A DNA stretch of 64,000 nt, from contig JACPJQ010000002.1 of NCBI GenBank assembly GCA_016187465.1, positions 186,001 to 250,000 on the forward strand, read 5' to 3'. Below, piece after piece: positions 41,795-50,840 of this stretch. Position 1 is the stretch's first letter, and every line of letters begins with the position of its first letter. A program made the position numbers and the translations under genes. The stretch is from Candidatus Woesearchaeota archaeon. GTDB lineage: Archaea; Nanobdellota; Nanobdellia; Woesearchaeales; GW2011-AR4. Below the pieces are notes generated by a model. The model was not told where the DNA came from. It did no database searches and saw nothing but the letters and a program-made list of their open reading frames with translations.

Positions 41795-43816
41795 ATGGAA
41801 GTCAATGTTATCGAGCAGATAAAGAGGTTTCAGGATTTTATTGACAGCAATTACTATAATTCTTTGCTGGAAAACGCAAGAAAAGGAAGCAAGTTCCTGC
41901 TCATAGATTTTGCAGAGCTTTCAAAATATGATCCAGATTTGGCGACTGAGCTTCTGGACGCGCCAGAAGACACCATCAAGGCAATTGAAAAGGCAATTGA
42001 GCAGTTTGATGTTGACGGCTTGATAAATTTCAGGATAAGATTCCATAATCTTCCTCAAAGCCAGCACATAATGATAAGGGACATAAGGAGCAAGCACATA
42101 AACAGGCTTTTGTTTGTGCATGGAATTATAAGGCAGAAATCTGACGTAAGGCCGCAAGTGACATCAGCAAGGTTTGAATGCCCTATGTGCGGCAACATAA
42201 TGAATGTTCTGCAGCTTGAAGGCACCTTCAAGGAGCCGACAAGATGCGGCTGCGGCCGAAAGGGAAAGTTTGTGATGCTTGACAAAGATCTTGTAGATGC
42301 GCAGGGAATTGTGCTTGAGGAGGCTTCTGAAAATCTTGAAGGCGGCGAGCAGCCAAAGCGCATCAATGTTCTTCTGACAGATGACTTGGTGAGCCCTTTG
42401 AGCGAGAAAAGAACTTCTCCGGGAAGCAAGGTGGAAGTCGTTGGAATTGTCAAAGAAGTCCCTATAATATCAAGAAGCGGCGCAAAATCAACAAGATTTG
42501 ATTTGATGATTGATTCAAATTACATAAAGCCAACTGAAGATACATTCTACGAAGTGCTGATAAACGAGGAAGAGGAAAGGCAAATTCTGGAAATAGCCAA
42601 TGATCCAAAGGGGTATGAAAAACTTGTAAACTCAATTGCCCCTTCAATTTACGGCTATGAGAAAATAAAAGAGGCTTTGCTTCTCCAATTGATGGGCGGG
42701 GTCAGGAAAGTGAGGATGGATAAAGTGGTAAGCCGGGGGGATATGCATATATTGCTTGTTGGAGATCCAGGGGCTGGCAAATCCGCTCTTTTAAAAAGAA
42801 TAACCCAGATTGCACCGAAAGGGAGGTATGTAAGCGGCAAGGGAGTCAGCGGAGCTGGCATAACAGCTGCTGTTGTAAGAGACGAATTTTTGAGAGGATG
42901 GGCGCTTGAAGCGGGAGCAATGGTATTAAGCAGCGATGGCTTGGTGTGTATTGACGAGCTTGACAAGATGAGTTCAGAAGACAGGGCAGCTATGCATGAG
43001 GCGCTTGAAAACCAAACCGTAAGCATTTCAAAAGCAAACATCCAGGCAACATTAATAGCAAGGACTACCGTTCTCGCTGCAGCAAACCCCAAATTCGGAA
43101 GATTTGACCCTTACGGGATAATAGCAGACCAGATAGACCTGCCTCCGACTTTAATCAATAGGTTTGACTTGATATTTCCTATAAAGGATTTGCCTGAAGA
43201 AACCAGAGATGAGAGCATGGCAAAGCATATACTGACGCTGCACCAGCGCCCTGATGTTAATGAGCCAGAAGTTCCGACTAATCTTCTCAGGAGATATATC
43301 GCTTACGCAAGGCAAAAGGTAAATCCAAGACTGACTGATGGCGCATTGGAAGAGATAAAGGAGTTTTATCTGAAGATGAGAAAAAGCGGCGGCGGCGAAG
43401 GGAGCATAAAATCAATACCTATTTCAGCAAGACAGCTGGAAGCATTGGTAAGGCTAAGCGAGGCTTCGGCAAGGGCAAGGCTTGATGATAGAGTCACAAG
43501 AAAAGATGCGAAAAAAGCTGTTGAGCTTGTAGATTATTGCCTGATGCAGGTTGGCTTTGACAGGGAAACAGGCAAGATAGACATAGACAGGATAGCTACA
43601 GGCATAGCGGCAACGCAAAGAAGCCATATAATGATTTTGAAGGAGATAATCGGCGATCTTGAGACAAAGCTTGGAAAGGCAATACCTATAGATGATGTTG
43701 TTGCTGAAGCCAAGAATCGCGGCTTAGACGAGGACAAAGTTGAAGAGGCCATGGAAAGGCTAAAGAGGTCTGGAGATATTTACGAGCCTAGGCGTGGATT
43801 CGTGTCCCGCATCTAA
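41795..43816 (+). CDS. mcm: Replicative helicase MCM
   Basis: 673 aa, usual archaeal length. The N-terminal domain contains a zinc-binding CPMCG..CGCG element (about residues 129-151). The AAA+ core has GDPGAGKSALLKR (Walker A), GLVCIDELDKM (Walker B), NQTVSISKANIQATL (presensor/beta-hairpin) and the arginine finger region LINRFDLIF. A C-terminal winged helix (AKNRGLDEDKVEEAMERLKR) closes the protein. It unwinds DNA at the fork as a hexamer. No intein is present. It is transcribed alone, from the box shared with radA. Confidence 0.97.
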   Translation: MEVNVIEQIKRFQDFIDSNYYNSLLENARKGSKFLLIDFAELSKYDPDLATELLDAPEDTIKAIEKAIEQFDVDGLINFRIRFHNLPQSQHIMIRDIRSKHINRLLFVHGIIRQKSDVRPQVTSARFECPMCGNIMNVLQLEGTFKEPTRCGCGRKGKFVMLDKDLVDAQGIVLEEASENLEGGEQPKRINVLLTDDLVSPLSEKRTSPGSKVEVVGIVKEVPIISRSGAKSTRFDLMIDSNYIKPTEDTFYEVLINEEEERQILEIANDPKGYEKLVNSIAPSIYGYEKIKEALLLQLMGGVRKVRMDKVVSRGDMHILLVGDPGAGKSALLKRITQIAPKGRYVSGKGVSGAGITAAVVRDEFLRGWALEAGAMVLSSDGLVCIDELDKMSSEDRAAMHEALENQTVSISKANIQATLIARTTVLAAANPKFGRFDPYGIIADQIDLPPTLINRFDLIFPIKDLPEETRDESMAKHILTLHQRPDVNEPEVPTNLLRRYIAYARQKVNPRLTDGALEEIKEFYLKMRKSGGGEGSIKSIPISARQLEALVRLSEASARARLDDRVTRKDAKKAVELVDYCLMQVGFDRETGKIDIDRIATGIAATQRSHIMILKEIIGDLETKLGKAIPIDDVVAEAKNRGLDEDKVEEAMERLKRSGDIYEPRRGFVSRI

Positions 43817-43859
43817 GCCAAAATTTTGATTTTCATATTTACCACTTATAAGAAAACTT

Positions 43860-43893
43860 CACTGGACATCTCCCGACGTGAAGTATTTAAATA
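43860..43893 (+). promoter_or_regulatory. Promoter of the nuclease gene with replication-type box
   Basis: CACTGGACATC at 43860-43870 is followed after 13 nt by TATTTAAATAA. The box also sits within the inverted repeat CTTCAC..GTGAAG. The first 11 bases are the same as in the radA-operon and mcm promoters. Transcription would begin near 43910, at the base of the hairpin 43912-44002. Confidence 0.5.
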
Positions 43894-43911
43894 AGGGCTT
43901 CTTAAATAATC

Positions 43912-44002
43912 GAAAAAGAGAACACGCAAAACTGCCAAATTATGATTTTTGGTCGTTGACACAAAAATCAATTACGCAGTTTCGCTTAACATTCTCTTTT
44001 TC
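43912..44002 (+). ncRNA. Long 5'-leader hairpin or small RNA
   Basis: Three nested stems stack into one rod. GAAAAAGAGAA (43912-43922) pairs with 43992-44002 (11 bp). GCAAAACTGC (43926-43935) pairs with 43976-43985 (9 of 10). TGATTTTTG (43943-43951) pairs with 43962-43970 (9 bp), with a 10-nt loop. It begins where transcription is expected to start, and T-rich sequence follows. It may be a stable small RNA or a structured leader controlling the downstream nuclease gene. No known family is recognised. Confidence 0.5.
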
Positions 44003-44055
44003 TCTTGGATTCCAAAGTTTTTGAAAGGAAATAAAAAATTTTGGAGGTTGGTAAG

Positions 44056-45006
44056 ATGGTTAAACACACAAAAGAAGAATTAATTAGAATAATTCAGGAT
44101 TATAGCAAAGCCATTGAAAGAACTCCTAAAATGAAGGAAGTTGCTTGTGACAGAAATCTTCCTCCAATTAATAGATTTATTAAAATATTTGGGTCTTGGA
44201 ACAGTACATTAGAAAATGCTGGATTAAAAATAAATGCAATTGGGAAATATGATAATAATTATTTATTGAAAAAGTTAGTTGATATAAAAAGAAAAGTACA
44301 GAGAAATCCAAAATTAGAAGATTTGAAATATTTTGAAGACTCACCATCCTCCTTTGTTTATTTTAGGAGATTTGGTTCGTGGAATAATGCTTTGAGGCTT
44401 GCAGGGTTAAAAATAAATGTGAGAAAAGACTACAAAAAAGAAGAACTTCTTAAATTACTAAAGGATAAAGCTAAAGAATTGGGCAGAAGCCCAAAGATTG
44501 AAGATTTAGGACCTAAGAATAGCATGCCAGATAAAGATCCCTATGAAAGATGTTTTGGTGGTTTTAATAAGGCACTTGAAGCTGCTGGTCTAGAAGTTAT
44601 GTATGTGTTCAGAAAATGGACAAAAGAAGAAGTTATAAAATGGTTAAAGTATAAATATGAAGAATTAGGGAGAACTCCTGGAATTAGGGATTTTGATAAC
44701 GACTCGAGAACACCAGCTAAAAATGTGGTTAGAAAATTATTTGGGAATTGGACTAATGCTCTGAGAGAAGCAAATATTCCTGTAAGAAGGTTTCTCTCCG
44801 AAAAAGAATTGATTGTTATATGGAAAGCATGGCAAAAACATTGCGAGGAAATGGCAAGAGTTATTTATGGAAATGTTATTGTTCAATTTAAAAATGAGGT
44901 TATTGGAGTTCCGGATATTTATGTCCCAAATGAAAGTCTATTTATTGAAATAAAAACTTGCGGTTACAAAGATTTTAAGGAACAAATCAGAATATATTGC
45001 TCCTGA
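44056..45006 (+). CDS. HNH-repeat DNA-binding protein with PD-(D/E)XK-like nuclease end (frameshifted)
   Basis: About 316 aa before a stop. Four repeats of about 60 aa, each with a basic helix, G/N-R-(S/T)-P and FGSWNxALxxAGL, match the repeat associated with homing endonucleases (HNH-repeat type DNA binding). They are followed by GVPDIYV..LFIEIKTCGY, a D..ExK pattern of PD-(D/E)XK nucleases. The frame stops at 45004-45006, but the +1 frame continues to 45130 with a sensible C-terminus. The start ATG 44056 has GGAGGT 8 nt upstream. It is AT-rich compared with the mcm gene next to it, and could be a selfish or defence nuclease. Confidence 0.65.
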   Translation: MVKHTKEELIRIIQDYSKAIERTPKMKEVACDRNLPPINRFIKIFGSWNSTLENAGLKINAIGKYDNNYLLKKLVDIKRKVQRNPKLEDLKYFEDSPSSFVYFRRFGSWNNALRLAGLKINVRKDYKKEELLKLLKDKAKELGRSPKIEDLGPKNSMPDKDPYERCFGGFNKALEAAGLEVMYVFRKWTKEEVIKWLKYKYEELGRTPGIRDFDNDSRTPAKNVVRKLFGNWTNALREANIPVRRFLSEKELIVIWKAWQKHCEEMARVIYGNVIVQFKNEVIGVPDIYVPNESLFIEIKTCGYKDFKEQIRIYCS

Positions 45007-45130
45007 TTTGATAAGCACTTTAATTTATGGTTTCCAAACAAAAAGAACATTTGAGCAGTTTTTTGAATATGTTAAAGTTAATTTAAGTAGAAAATATTTG
45101 CACTTCAGGTTATCTTTTAAAAAATATTAA
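44999..45130 (+). pseudogene. Out-of-frame C-terminal remainder of the nuclease gene
   Basis: From 44999 the +1 frame reads APDLISTLIYGFQTKRTFEQ and continues to a TAA at 45128-45130. It follows directly on the EIKT..KEQIRIY end of the upstream frame and supplies the closing strands and helix a PD-(D/E)XK fold needs. One inserted or deleted base near 44999 explains the break. Confidence 0.55.
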
Positions 45131-45207
45131 TTTTTACTTATTTCTTCCAAAAAACATTTAAACATTAGTATATTATTCTTCTTGGGGGTTGCAGATTATT
45201 TAATAAA

Positions 45208-45834
45208 ATGCCAGAACTTGAGCAGAAATCATACCAAAGGCAAGTTGCATACAAAATTAGGATTTCTGATATTTTAAACAGCAGTTTTGTGAAAGATGAG
45301 CTTTCTGCGGGCTATGTAAAATTCGCCAATTTTAATGTTTCCAGGGCTAACATAATTGCAACTTTGATTTCCAAATCTGAGCAGCCGCAGTATTCCAGCT
45401 CTGTTATTGATGATGCAAGCGGAAAAATTCTCCTGAGGAGTTTTTATGTAAATGCATTTTCAAAATTTGATGTTGGTGATGTTGTTTTGGTGATTGGCAG
45501 GATAAGGGAGTTCAATGGCGAAAGGTATATTATGCCTGAAATTCTGAAAAAACTGGAAGGAGCTGGCTGGATTAATGTCAGAAAGCTGGAGCTTGGTAAA
45601 ACTCCGGTGGCAATAAAAGAAACGGTCGGAAATGAAGATAATCCACAGCACGAGGACAATGCTGCCGAAAACATTTATCTCCTGATTAAGAAGCTTGATG
45701 ACGGCGATGGCGCTTCTGTTGATGATATCATAAAAAATTCCGGCAGCGACAGCGCTGAGATTATAATAAACAGGCTGCTGGAAAACGGCGATGTCTTTGA
45801 GATAAAGCCCGGGAAGCTCAAGGTGCTAGAATAA
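45208..45834 (+). CDS. RPA32-like OB-fold protein (RPA-associated)
   Basis: 208 aa. YKIRISDILNSSF, ANIIATLISKSE, IDDASGKILLRSF and VVLVIGRIREFNGERYIMPEIL form an OB fold (about 15-120). The C-terminal 60 residues (IYLLIKKLDDGDGASVDDII..RLLENGDVFEIKPGKLKVL) form a winged helix, as in RPA32. It probably partners the RPA at 14892-15878 or acts at the fork. A TATA-like CATTTAAACATT near 45154 and a short leader precede the ATG. It overlaps the convergent SpoIIM-like gene by 9 nt. Confidence 0.82.
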   Translation: MPELEQKSYQRQVAYKIRISDILNSSFVKDELSAGYVKFANFNVSRANIIATLISKSEQPQYSSSVIDDASGKILLRSFYVNAFSKFDVGDVVLVIGRIREFNGERYIMPEILKKLEGAGWINVRKLELGKTPVAIKETVGNEDNPQHEDNAAENIYLLIKKLDDGDGASVDDIIKNSGSDSAEIIINRLLENGDVFEIKPGKLKVLE

Positions 45835-46677
45835 GATTGGCGTAACGTAAACTTCCAGAAACGCCGCAGCAACTAGGAACCCGATTGCTATCAGAATAAG
45901 TTCTGAAAAGTCAACCATGATTGTCTGGAATTTCTGTGTTCTGAAGTGCTTTCTTATCAAAGCTGCTGAAAGTATGCCGCCCGCCAATCCGCCGTAAAAA
46001 TAAGCTGCTATTTCTGGAATTCCGTGTATGGAGTATTTCAGCAGGCCAAGAGAAACAACGTGGAAGTAATTTCCTGTCTGCAGTAATCCAAGAGAGCTTG
46101 TGTAGCTGCTTATGTTTGCTCTTATAAAATTTCCTATTGCAGCGCCGATGACAGTCGCATTCCACACTAATATGAAGATTGCCCCGGCGCCGTAAATAAA
46201 TGCAAACAGGATAGAAAATGCCAAAACTTTGAAATTGTTGAAGAATATTTTCCAGAATATGCTTAGGTTGAGTATGACGTGCCCCAAAACCTGGTTATTG
46301 ATGGATTGAATCGTTCCTGTCTGCTTGTCAAAAAGCTGGTTGACTGTTGCTGTCGGAAGCAGTGTATACCACAAAGCGCATGCCAGTGTGATTCCTATGA
46401 ACATGTACATGAAAAAAGAGATTGCCTTGTTGTGCTCCCTTAAAATCTGCATTTCACTGTCCATTAGCATGTCCTTGCTTTCCTCCAGCTTTGTCGTGTT
46501 GTAGAAGAGCGGCAGGGCTGCCATTGTTATCATGAATACCATGATTAGGCTGGCCTGGTCCCTGAATATCCACAGCGAGATGAATATGCCTATTGAAGTG
46601 TACAGAAAGCCAAGGAAAAACATCTCCCACGGGTTTTTTTCGGCCTTGAAAGGGTTGAGCAAGTATTCAACTACCAT
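45826..46677 (-). CDS. SpoIIM/DUF95-family integral membrane protein
   Basis: 283 aa with about six transmembrane segments and the family pattern VLGHVILNLSIFWKIFFNNFKV..FAFIYGAGAIFILVWNATVIGA, then HGIPEIAAYFYGGLAGG. Archaeal members of this family are common but their function is not known; the name comes from a bacterial sporulation protein. It shares a short divergent promoter region (46680-46750) with the aIF2-beta gene. Confidence 0.8.
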   Translation of the reverse strand: MVVEYLLNPFKAEKNPWEMFFLGFLYTSIGIFISLWIFRDQASLIMVFMITMAALPLFYNTTKLEESKDMLMDSEMQILREHNKAISFFMYMFIGITLACALWYTLLPTATVNQLFDKQTGTIQSINNQVLGHVILNLSIFWKIFFNNFKVLAFSILFAFIYGAGAIFILVWNATVIGAAIGNFIRANISSYTSSLGLLQTGNYFHVVSLGLLKYSIHGIPEIAAYFYGGLAGGILSAALIRKHFRTQKFQTIMVDFSELILIAIGFLVAAAFLEVYVTPILF

Positions 46678-46762
46678 GATTATTCCCTTATATGTTTCAT
46701 TTATATACTTTTATATTTTCAGTGTTTGGAATGGCTATATTTATAAATTAATGGGGGTTTTT

Positions 46763-47179
46763 ATGTTTATGGACTACAAAGACATGCTTGAAGGCGTCAG
46801 AAAGGATCTTCCGGAGGCTGTTTTCCTCAAGGAAAGGTTTGAAATACCAAAAGTCCTTGGGCACATGCAGGGCAACCGCACAATCATCTCAAATTTCCTG
46901 CAGATAGCCTCAAGTTTAAGAAGGGATGTTAATCATCTGCTCAAGTATGTGCTCAAGGAACTTGCCACACCTGGTGAAATAAAGAAGAGCGGAGCGTTGA
47001 TTCTCGGCACAAAAGTCCCTGCCTCAAGGATTAACGAAAAGATAAGGCAGTATGCAAATGAGTTTGTTCTTTGCTTTGAATGCGGCAAGCCAGATACCAC
47101 TATCGTCAGAGAAGGTGAACTGTCTTATATGAAATGCACTGCCTGCGGCGCCAAGAATTTCGTCAAGGCGAAGATTTAA
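46763..47179 (+). CDS. eif2b: Translation initiation factor aIF2 subunit beta
   Basis: About 138 aa, the normal archaeal length. It has FEIPKVLGHMQGNRTIISNF, HLLKYVLKELATPGEI, GTKVPASRINEKIRQYANEFVLCFECGKPDT and a second CTACG pair completing the zinc ribbon. It is part of the heterotrimer that brings initiator tRNA to the ribosome. The open frame extends to 46532 in the divergent gene, but TATTTATAAATTA at 46738-46750 and a GGGGG run just upstream support ATG 46763 (or 46769). Confidence 0.93.
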   Translation: MFMDYKDMLEGVRKDLPEAVFLKERFEIPKVLGHMQGNRTIISNFLQIASSLRRDVNHLLKYVLKELATPGEIKKSGALILGTKVPASRINEKIRQYANEFVLCFECGKPDTTIVREGELSYMKCTACGAKNFVKAKI

Positions 47180-47214
47180 AATTTTATTTTTATTTAATTT
47201 AATTGGAGTTTAAT

Positions 47215-47330
47215 CCGCCTTCGGCATAATTTGTGCTCGGCTTTCGCTTGGTAGCTGGCGAGCGAGTCTTACGAGCCTCGCATGTCACTCATTGCGCTCA
47301 AGCCTCGCCATGCATTCAATAAGATTAAAT
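47215..47330. repeat. Structured intergenic repeat in a convergent gap
   Basis: 47217-47246 matches 24366-24395 on the other strand with few mismatches (core TTCGGCATAATTTGTGC). The rest is different but also strongly self-complementary, with TGGCGA..TCGCCA enclosing GCGAG..CTCGC. It lies between the ends of aIF2-beta and DP2. It may be a transcription terminator, a REP-like palindromic element or a remnant of a mobile element. Confidence 0.5.
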
Positions 47331-50300
47331 TACCCAAACCATCTTCCTAATCCTTCCTGCTTGTCCTTTTCTCTGCCAAACAATCCTTCAACCCTGTCTT
47401 TTGTCAGCAGCAATGTCTGCTTAAGATAAGGGGGGACATTGTATTTCTCAGACAGGGATATTGCAGGCTCGAGGTATTTTATTATAGCCCCTTCTGTAAC
47501 TGTGAATATCAGCCTGCTGCCGCACGCAAGGCACTTTCCAGTCAAAGGCGGCCTTCTGTATTTTTCGGTGCATTTGCTGCACCTGAACTGCTGCTGGGAA
47601 AATTTTCTTAAATTGCCCCTTATATCCCTCAGCAAATGCTTCTCAATAACAAGCCTTGCGACATCGGCTGCATCCACAGCCCTTATCTTTTCAGCTAGTT
47701 CCATTTGCCCTTTCAGCTTGTCTTCCATAGAGGGCAGTATTTTGTAAGACGAGCATCTTACACCGCCGTTTATGTTGCTTACAGGATGTGTGTAAAAAAT
47801 TTTAGCGTACTGATTTTCAGAGTCCAGAATATTCAAGAATCTGTCGACTTTCACAGCAGATGGAGACATGTATTCCTGGGTCGCTTCGTAAAATTCTATC
47901 GGGTAGCGCGGCATCACATCCAAATCAAATATCATATCATCAACTTCTGTCGGCACGAGTATTGATGTCAGGACAAGCGGCGCATCCTGGGTTGAGCCCC
48001 TTGAATCCGGGAGGAACTGCCTTGAAAAGTTCAATAATGCGTCCATCAAAAGTGTCACTGATGCCTCATCCCCGTCGCAATCTCGCCTAGTAGCAGCATG
48101 GAACAGCGGATGCGCGTAAAATGCCTGTGTTTTTGAAAATCCTATTATCCTTCCGACAATGCCGGCAGATGTGTGCGGCGCCAAGGCAACAACCAAATGT
48201 CCTGTCAAATCTTTTTCCGTCCCAAATTTGTAGAATTTTTTTTGTTTGTATAGCAAAGCCAGCAGCTCGTCAATGAATATGCCGACATTGTATAGTATCT
48301 TGTCCGCTCCTATTTCCGGGGCATCTTCGCATTTTGGAAGTATTATATCCTGAGGCATCATCTCCAGGACTTGGTCTGGGTCGCTCAGTTCCAAGTCATT
48401 GATGTCATGGGTATATCCCATATTTTTCAATTCATCTATTGAAGTGCCTATCTCTTTTGGTTTGAAATTAGTTATCGGAAGCTGTGTCATATCGTACCTT
48501 GTGGTGCCGTCTCTGTTGACCGGCAGGTCATATTTTGCCCTCAGTATGCCCTTTGCAAAATGCTCCGGAATGTGATTTTTGCTTGATGTGCCCCTCACCC
48601 CTTTGATTAAATCTGGGTATTGCTGCATGTTAAGTTTTTTAAGGACGTTTTTGAAATAGCTGTTGATGTCTATGCGCTGAGTTTTGTATTGCGGCACTTC
48701 ACCATGCCTGCATTTTGCATCCTGTACAGTGCCGCAGGAGCTGCAATGCCCCATTTTTTTTGTTTTTGCGTCGCATTGCTCGCATACACTGAATATTGTT
48801 TCTTTTTTGCATTTGGCGCAGAAGCGTATGGGAAATTCCGCCTCTATATATCCAAGCTCGATTGCACTTTGAAACGCCCTGGTCTTGCCGCCTTCTTTAC
48901 CCACAGGGAATAAGGTATGTGGGTTGCCGTCAAGCTTCCTTACCTTCCCTTTTTCAGGCCTGCCCATCCTTGCCCCTATGAATATTCCTGACTTGTCCCT
49001 TATTTTTATTTTTGATACTGAATTGATCATACCGAGCGCATCTTCAGATTCTATAGCTTTGTACTGCTCGCAGAAATCATTCTCGCCCAGCTTCAGCAAA
49101 ACGAAAAAGATCTCAGCGTCCTCCTTTTCTATTATGGTGTATTCGTTGTTCACAAAAATGTGCGGCGCCCCCGTCAATTCAAGCACCCTCTTTCCCACTT
49201 CGTTTCTCGGCAATACAATTTTGTTTGCGCTGCTGCCGTCAAACTCCACCCTTGCGGATGCAAACCATTTCAGCAGTTCAAGAAAATCTTCTCTCAATAT
49301 TGTTTTCCAGTGATAAGTATAGTAAGGATGCAGCGGGACTTCAAGCTTCTGGCTTATCATCAAAGCTGTTGCCGGATCCGGCCTCTCGGTGAGGCATTCC
49401 TTGGTTAATTTTTCCAAATGATCCTTGTTTATGTTGGTTAATTGCGACAGCTTGTGGTAATCCAAAGAGCCGAATAAGTTTGTTGCTGCCCTTTCGACTT
49501 CTAATGCCCACCATTCCTCACAATAGCCTGCCGGCACCAAGGTGTGCCCACGGTTAAAAAAGTCGCCATAGCTGATTAAGATATCCCCAAGGAATAGTAT
49601 TTCCTTGACAGAGCTGACAAACTCCTTTGCTTTTTGCTCTGTGTCTATCCTGACTACGCTGTTGTCGTTCAGCTTCACGATAGGCCCTTCTATGCTGTCG
49701 CAAACTGTGACTGCTGTTGCCTTGCCCGGCCTTTCTACTTTCAGTTGAGTGCCTATTGCTATGTAATTATCTAGTATTATCATTGTTGCCGGATGTATTG
49801 CTGTTGCTGAATAACCAGATGTCCTGCATCTTCCATATCTCAGCCTGAACCCCCCAACAGACAAAGGATGAGTAAGCACAGGCCTTCCGCTGACTAAATC
49901 TTCTATATAGGTGTAGATGGGCATGATGCCTTTCTTTGATGTTTTTTGCTTTGCCCTTGTTTCTTTCTGCAAATGCACAAAATCCTGAAGGAATGCCCAG
50001 TGCTCAAGACCAAAATTGCCGCCCCATTTCTTAAGTTGAATCCATACCTTTGCTGCTTTCTGCGCAATGCACTCCCCCACAACAAGGCAAGGTCCGCTTC
50101 TTATTCTGTTTGTCTCTATCCTATCAAGGTCTTTATGGTTTGAAACCTCCAGATCCTCAGAGGCGTCGCCGTCAATTTGCACAGGCAGATTGCTGACCAG
50201 AAATAATATCTCTTTTTCAGTCGGCAGATATTGTAAGTTTGTGATTCTTTCATGATAATCGTAAAGCTCAGTCACCATCCTTTTTGCTTCTTTTTCTGTT

Positions 50301-50839
50301 GGATCGTAAGTGCTGTAGCCCATATTCTTTCTTATGTAATCCGCTATGACTATGCTTAAAGCCCCGGCTGTGCCTCCTGCGCTCCTTATAGGGCCGGAGT
50401 ACATCAAAGCGAAGTATTCACCTCCGTCCAGCCTTCTCCTGATCTTTAATCCGACAAACCCTTCCAGAGGCGAGGCTACAACTCCAAGAGTTGAATACGC
50501 CAGCCCGACTCTGATGCCTGTTTCGATTGCCTCTTTCTCTGTCTCAAATTTGCAGAATTTTTGCTGAGATGTTTCAAGGGAAATTGTCAGCGCCACTCTC
50601 CAGTCCAATTTCCCGTAGATAGATTCGAGCTCTTTTATCCTTGCCGGTATGCCTGAATTCATTATTTGGGGGGCTGCAACACTCACAAGCCCTTCGACGC
50701 GCTCAGCCATGTTTTTGGCAAGCGGTATGTTTACACTGTCTTCAGGGTCATAGCCCAACAACCTTGCTTTGTTCGCCATAGCATAAGCATGCTCAACTTT
50801 TCTCATTATGTCGGTTGTGTATTTGTTTTCTTTTGCCAT
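47330..50839 (-). CDS. polC: DNA polymerase D large subunit DP2
   Basis: About 1169 aa, full length. It has the archaeal PolD signatures GPIRSAGGTAGALSIVIADY, QIDGDASEDLEV, IRSGPCLVVGECIAQKAAKV and the catalytic RRDCDGDEASVTLLMDALLNFSRQFLP. Zinc ribbons are CAKCKKET..CEQC, CSSCG and, near the end, CSKCTEKY..CLACG. The last residues QEGLGRWFG fit a PCNA-binding PIP box. No intein is seen. It begins 2 nt before the DP1 stop region and is co-transcribed with DP1 and cdc6. The start at 50839 (MAKENKYT) is preferred to 50851. Confidence 0.96.
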   Translation of the reverse strand: MAKENKYTTDIMRKVEHAYAMANKARLLGYDPEDSVNIPLAKNMAERVEGLVSVAAPQIMNSGIPARIKELESIYGKLDWRVALTISLETSQQKFCKFETEKEAIETGIRVGLAYSTLGVVASPLEGFVGLKIRRRLDGGEYFALMYSGPIRSAGGTAGALSIVIADYIRKNMGYSTYDPTEKEAKRMVTELYDYHERITNLQYLPTEKEILFLVSNLPVQIDGDASEDLEVSNHKDLDRIETNRIRSGPCLVVGECIAQKAAKVWIQLKKWGGNFGLEHWAFLQDFVHLQKETRAKQKTSKKGIMPIYTYIEDLVSGRPVLTHPLSVGGFRLRYGRCRTSGYSATAIHPATMIILDNYIAIGTQLKVERPGKATAVTVCDSIEGPIVKLNDNSVVRIDTEQKAKEFVSSVKEILFLGDILISYGDFFNRGHTLVPAGYCEEWWALEVERAATNLFGSLDYHKLSQLTNINKDHLEKLTKECLTERPDPATALMISQKLEVPLHPYYTYHWKTILREDFLELLKWFASARVEFDGSSANKIVLPRNEVGKRVLELTGAPHIFVNNEYTIIEKEDAEIFFVLLKLGENDFCEQYKAIESEDALGMINSVSKIKIRDKSGIFIGARMGRPEKGKVRKLDGNPHTLFPVGKEGGKTRAFQSAIELGYIEAEFPIRFCAKCKKETIFSVCEQCDAKTKKMGHCSSCGTVQDAKCRHGEVPQYKTQRIDINSYFKNVLKKLNMQQYPDLIKGVRGTSSKNHIPEHFAKGILRAKYDLPVNRDGTTRYDMTQLPITNFKPKEIGTSIDELKNMGYTHDINDLELSDPDQVLEMMPQDIILPKCEDAPEIGADKILYNVGIFIDELLALLYKQKKFYKFGTEKDLTGHLVVALAPHTSAGIVGRIIGFSKTQAFYAHPLFHAATRRDCDGDEASVTLLMDALLNFSRQFLPDSRGSTQDAPLVLTSILVPTEVDDMIFDLDVMPRYPIEFYEATQEYMSPSAVKVDRFLNILDSENQYAKIFYTHPVSNINGGVRCSSYKILPSMEDKLKGQMELAEKIRAVDAADVARLVIEKHLLRDIRGNLRKFSQQQFRCSKCTEKYRRPPLTGKCLACGSRLIFTVTEGAIIKYLEPAISLSEKYNVPPYLKQTLLLTKDRVEGLFGREKDKQEGLGRWFG

Positions 50840-50840
50840 T

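Noticed and set aside
44990-45010. Programmed frameshift in the nuclease gene
   Set aside because: No slippery heptamer or following pseudoknot is evident at the junction; mutation or sequence error is simpler.
46532-46762. Extended N-terminus of aIF2-beta
   Set aside because: The extra residues are the antisense of the divergent SpoIIM-like gene and do not resemble aIF2-beta.
47330-50839. Intein in DP2 (also checked in RadA and MCM)
   Set aside because: The catalytic and Walker motifs are continuous and lengths are normal; no splicing blocks were seen.
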